Source of the DNA: Proteobacteria bacterium UBA2363
Lineage (GTDB): Bacteria; Pseudomonadota; Gammaproteobacteria; Xanthomonadales; UBA2363
DNA: 64,000 bases
NCBI GenBank assembly: GCA_002344355.1
Contig: DDTN01000043.1
Coordinates: 1 to 64,000 of the forward strand
Reading direction: 5' to 3'
Shown: one piece after another, positions 61,254-64,000 of the stretch
How positions within the stretch are numbered: position 1 is the stretch's first letter
How the letters are laid out: each line of letters opens with the position of its first letter
The notes under the pieces: model-generated
Told to the model about the DNA's origin: nothing
The model's database searches: none
Seen by the model: the letters and a program-made list of their open reading frames with translations, nothing else
Position numbers and translations under genes: made by a program

Positions 61254-61969
61254 ACGCGCGGGCCGTGCCGCTCGATCTGGGCGGCGAACGCCTGCTCCTG
61301 CTGCCCGACCGGGCGGTGGCCTGGCCGGCGCGGCGGACCCTGCTGATCGCCGACCTGCACCTGGGCAAGGGCGAGATCCTGCGCCGGCACGGCATTCCGG
61401 TGCCCCGCGGCGGCACCGGCCAGGACCTCGCCCGCATCGATCGCCTGCTCGGGGACACCGGCAGCCGGCGGCTGCTGGTGCTGGGCGACCTGGTGCACGG
61501 CCCGGGGCCGGCGCAGGCGGCCTGGCGGCAACGCCTGGCCGCCTGGCGTGCCGGTCGTCCCGGCCTGGAACTGGCCGTGGTCGGCGGCAACCACGACCGC
61601 CACGGCGCGCTCGACGGGCTGGGCTTCACCGAGCTCGGCCCGGTCCGCACCGAGCCGCCCTTCGAGTTCAGCCATGCGCCCGGCGCCGGGCCACCGGGCG
61701 ACGGCCGGGTCCGCCTGTGCGGCCACCTGCATCCGGTGCTGGCGACCCGCGACGATGCCGGGCGACTGCGCGTGCCGGTGTTCTGGCTGCGCGGCGACAC
61801 CCTGGTGCTGCCGGCCTTCGGCGCCCTGACCGGCGGTCATGCGGTGTCTGCCGACTCCGGCGACCGGCTGTGGGCGGCGCTGGACGAGGCCGTGCTGCCA
61901 TTGCCCGTCGCCGCCGCCACCGGCCTACGAACCGGCTCGAGAAAAACCACCCAGAACACTGATAAATAG
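61250..61969 (+). CDS. Ligase-associated phosphoesterase PdeM
   Basis: 239 residues. Calcineurin-like metal sites: ADLHLGK (Asp35, His37), LGDLVHG (Asp80), GNHDRHG (Asn114, His115) and CGHLHP. Matches TIGR04123, last gene of the ligase module. It is thought to act as an endonuclease or phosphodiesterase on DNA ends. The C-terminus LRTGSRKTTQNTDK is unusually polar and A-rich, just where the sequence turns A+T-rich. Confidence 0.93.
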   Translation: MNARAVPLDLGGERLLLLPDRAVAWPARRTLLIADLHLGKGEILRRHGIPVPRGGTGQDLARIDRLLGDTGSRRLLVLGDLVHGPGPAQAAWRQRLAAWRAGRPGLELAVVGGNHDRHGALDGLGFTELGPVRTEPPFEFSHAPGAGPPGDGRVRLCGHLHPVLATRDDAGRLRVPVFWLRGDTLVLPAFGALTGGHAVSADSGDRLWAALDEAVLPLPVAAATGLRTGSRKTTQNTDK

Positions 61970-62073
61970 GACAAAACACCCCGGGGCGCGGACCTGCCTG
62001 CGCGCCCCCGGTGCGCCCGTCCGGCGGCCCCCTATGCGACACTTGGCCGGTCAACGCACGGAGCACCTGACCC

Positions 62074-64000
62074 ATGTTCGAGGGACTGCGCCCCCAGCAC
62101 TGCCGCGCCGAGGTTCGCGAGGACGGCATCGTCGTCATCACCCTGGACCGCGCCGACAAGCCGGTCAACGCGCTGGCCAGCGCGCTGATCGACGAGCTCG
62201 GGCAACTGGTCGAGCGCCTGGCGATCGAGCCGCCCAGGGGCGTCGTGTTCATCTCGGCCAAGCCGGCCGGCTTCTCGCCCGGCGCCGACATCTCCGAGTT
62301 CGAACGGTTCTTCGCCGAGGGCACCACCGGCGACGCCATCGACCGGGGCCATCGGGTGTTCTCGCGCATCGAGTCGCTGCGCTGCCCGACCGTCGCCGCC
62401 ATCCACGGCCACTGCTACGGCGGCGGCATGGAGCTGTCGCTGGCCTGCCGCTACCGGATCGCCGCCGACACCCCGGAAACCCGTCTGGGCCTGCCCGAGG
62501 TCAAGCTCGGCATCCATCCGGGCTGGGGCGGCCTGGCCCGCCTGCCGCACCTGGTCGGCGCGCCGGAGGCCATGAAGCTGATGCTGGCCGGCGGCTCGGT
62601 GGCCGCCGGCAAGGCGCGCTCGCTCGGCCTGGTCGACCGCGTGGTGGCCGCGGACCGTCTGCTCGAGGGCGCCTGCGAACTGCTCCTGCGCCGTCCGGCC
62701 CGGCCGCTGCGACAGCGCGCCCTGGCCTGGGCGTCCAACACCTGGCCGGCGCGCCAGGTGCTGGCGCCGATGATGCGCAGGCAACTGGCCGGCAAGGCGC
62801 GCCGCGCCCACTACCCGGCCCCGTACGCGATGCTGGAGGTGTGGCGCCGGCACGGCGGCAGCGTGCGCGGCGCGCTGCGCCCGGAGGCGCGCTCGGTGGT
62901 GCGCCTGGCCGGCACGCCGACCGCCCACAACCTGGTGCGCGTGTACTTCCTGCAGGAGGCCCTGAAGGCGGGCGGAGCGGGCATCGATCACGGCATCGGC
63001 CACGTCCACGTGGTCGGCGCCGGCGTGATGGGCGGCGACATCGCCGCCTGGACCGCCCTGCAGGGCTTCACGGTCAGCCTGCAGGACAACGACGGCGCGG
63101 CCATCGAGCGCGCCCTGGGCCGCGCCCGCACCCTGTACGAGCGGCGCCTGAAGACCCCGGAACGGGTCGCCGCGGCCCTGGCCAGGCTCAGCGCCGACCC
63201 GGAGGGCGCGCGGGTGCCGGACGCCGACCTGGTGATCGAGGCGATCGTCGAGAGGACCGAGGCCAAGCGCGGCCTGTTCGCCGCCCTGGAGCCGCGCATG
63301 AAGCCCGGCGCCCTGCTCGCCAGCAACACCTCGAGCATCGTGCTCGAGGACCTGCGCGCGGGCCTGGCGCGGCCCGGACAGTTCCTCGGCCTGCACTACT
63401 TCAACCCGGTGGCCATGCTGCCCCTGGTCGAGGTGGTGCGCCACGACCAGGTCGACGCGACCGCCTTCCAGCGCGCGCTCGGCTTCGTGCGCGGCCACGA
63501 CAAGCTGCCGCTGGCGGTCAACAGCGCGCCGGGGTTCCTGGTCAACCGCATCCTGTTCCCCTACCTGCTGGAGGCCTTCCGGCTGCGCCAGGAGGGCGTG
63601 CCGCTGCGCGCCATCGACGCCGCGGCGAAGGACTTCGGCATGCCGATGGGGCCGGTGGAGCTGGCCGACCAGGTCGGCCTGGACGTCTGCGCCCATGTCG
63701 GCGCGGTGATCGCGCCGACCCTGGGCGTCGAGCTGCCCGGCGGCATCGACGACCTGGTCGCTGCCGGCAAGCGCGGCCGCAAGGACGGCGAGGGGCTGTA
63801 CGTCTGGACCGAGGGCAAGGCGGTGAAGCCGCCGCTGCCGGAGCACTACGTGCCGCCGCCGGACCTGCAGGACCGCCTGATCCTGCCGATGCTCAACGAG
63901 GCGGTGGCCTGCCTGCACGAGGGCATCGTGGCCAGCGCCGACGAGCTCGACGCCGGGGTGATCTTCGGCACCGGCTTCGCGCCGTTCCGCGGCGGCCCCA
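62074..64000 (+). CDS. Multifunctional fatty-acid oxidation protein (enoyl-CoA hydratase / 3-hydroxyacyl-CoA dehydrogenase), 3' end cut by window
   Basis: 642 full codons are present. The N-terminal crotonase has the catalytic Glu120 in GGGMELSLAC and Glu142 in GLPEVKLGIHPG. The 3-hydroxyacyl-CoA dehydrogenase part (from about 300) has VHVVGAGVMGGDIA for NAD binding and LHYFNPVAMLPLVEVV with the catalytic His. It is FadJ/FadB type; I cannot say which. Usual length is about 700 residues, so roughly 60 are missing. It would act in beta-oxidation, after an acyl-CoA dehydrogenase such as the GCDH here. Confidence 0.93.
   Translation, partial: MFEGLRPQHCRAEVREDGIVVITLDRADKPVNALASALIDELGQLVERLAIEPPRGVVFISAKPAGFSPGADISEFERFFAEGTTGDAIDRGHRVFSRIESLRCPTVAAIHGHCYGGGMELSLACRYRIAADTPETRLGLPEVKLGIHPGWGGLARLPHLVGAPEAMKLMLAGGSVAAGKARSLGLVDRVVAADRLLEGACELLLRRPARPLRQRALAWASNTWPARQVLAPMMRRQLAGKARRAHYPAPYAMLEVWRRHGGSVRGALRPEARSVVRLAGTPTAHNLVRVYFLQEALKAGGAGIDHGIGHVHVVGAGVMGGDIAAWTALQGFTVSLQDNDGAAIERALGRARTLYERRLKTPERVAAALARLSADPEGARVPDADLVIEAIVERTEAKRGLFAALEPRMKPGALLASNTSSIVLEDLRAGLARPGQFLGLHYFNPVAMLPLVEVVRHDQVDATAFQRALGFVRGHDKLPLAVNSAPGFLVNRILFPYLLEAFRLRQEGVPLRAIDAAAKDFGMPMGPVELADQVGLDVCAHVGAVIAPTLGVELPGGIDDLVAAGKRGRKDGEGLYVWTEGKAVKPPLPEHYVPPPDLQDRLILPMLNEAVACLHEGIVASADELDAGVIFGTGFAPFRGGP

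Overview
The window looks like chromosomal DNA of a very G+C-rich gammaproteobacterium, most probably of the Xanthomonadales/Lysobacterales. Pointers are the gyrA sequence (QRDR and active site fall on E. coli numbering, S83, D87, Y122), tight ATGA/GTGA gene overlaps, pyrD-murB coupling, mtnA close to gyrA, heptamer and palindrome arrays between genes, and several Ser/Thr kinases with C-terminal TPR repeats. Genus cannot be fixed from the sequence alone. I see no phage, IS element, integrase or CRISPR array.

Layout. 1-543 holds a 13-bp tandem array (26 units) and a palindromic repeat. 544-3518 is an ECF sigma factor with a coupled Ser/Thr kinase-TPR protein. 3696-8647 has an M48 protease, an AGCS symporter, rmuC and a peroxiredoxin. 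8855-15395 has gyrA, a multi-pass membrane protein resembling GT-C transferases and the mtnA-GT2-gtrA operon. 15483-19059 has a Sel1/2OG oxygenase, a DUF3011 protein, tRNA-Val(CAC) and an exported propeller-like protein. 19310-22953 has an ALDH7 dehydrogenase, pyrD and murB. 23016-30141 is a block of four probably exported proteins: DUF1800 and DUF1501 facing a TTG-started PKD/propeller/di-haem protein and its partner. 30560-34247 has a fused E1 alpha/beta ketoacid dehydrogenase and an unknown exported protein. 34342-39204 has a second kinase-TPR and a subtilase. 39345-41579 is gcdH with a pilin-like and a GNAT gene. 41772-43525 is a deacetylase with an EamA transporter. 43568-47325 is a third kinase-TPR divergent from an FHA-GGDEF cyclase. 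47360-51097 is an operon of a small RHH-like protein, PspA, a YqiJ-like protein and flotillin. 51166-55924 has ispG, xseA, an IMPACT protein and a CNNM-type protein. 56168-61969 is the four-gene ligase-associated DNA-repair module. 62074 to the edge is a FadJ/FadB-type protein, cut by the window end.

Functional themes are signalling by Ser/Thr phosphorylation (three kinases, one next to an FHA reader), membrane-stress maintenance (PspA/flotillin), DNA repair (rmuC, xseA, ligase module), acyl-CoA and lysine catabolism (ALDH7, GCDH, FadJ-like), and a set of exported proteins. The most unusual signal is a short shared peptide, consensus [IL]-F-[AD]-[DHN]-[GD]-F-[EQ], at or near the C-terminus of four otherwise unrelated exported proteins and at a domain boundary in the subtilase. 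It has the look of an undescribed sorting, anchoring or recognition tag. Starts were chosen from codon overlaps, Shine-Dalgarno matches and signal peptides; homology calls rest on motif recognition, not on a search.
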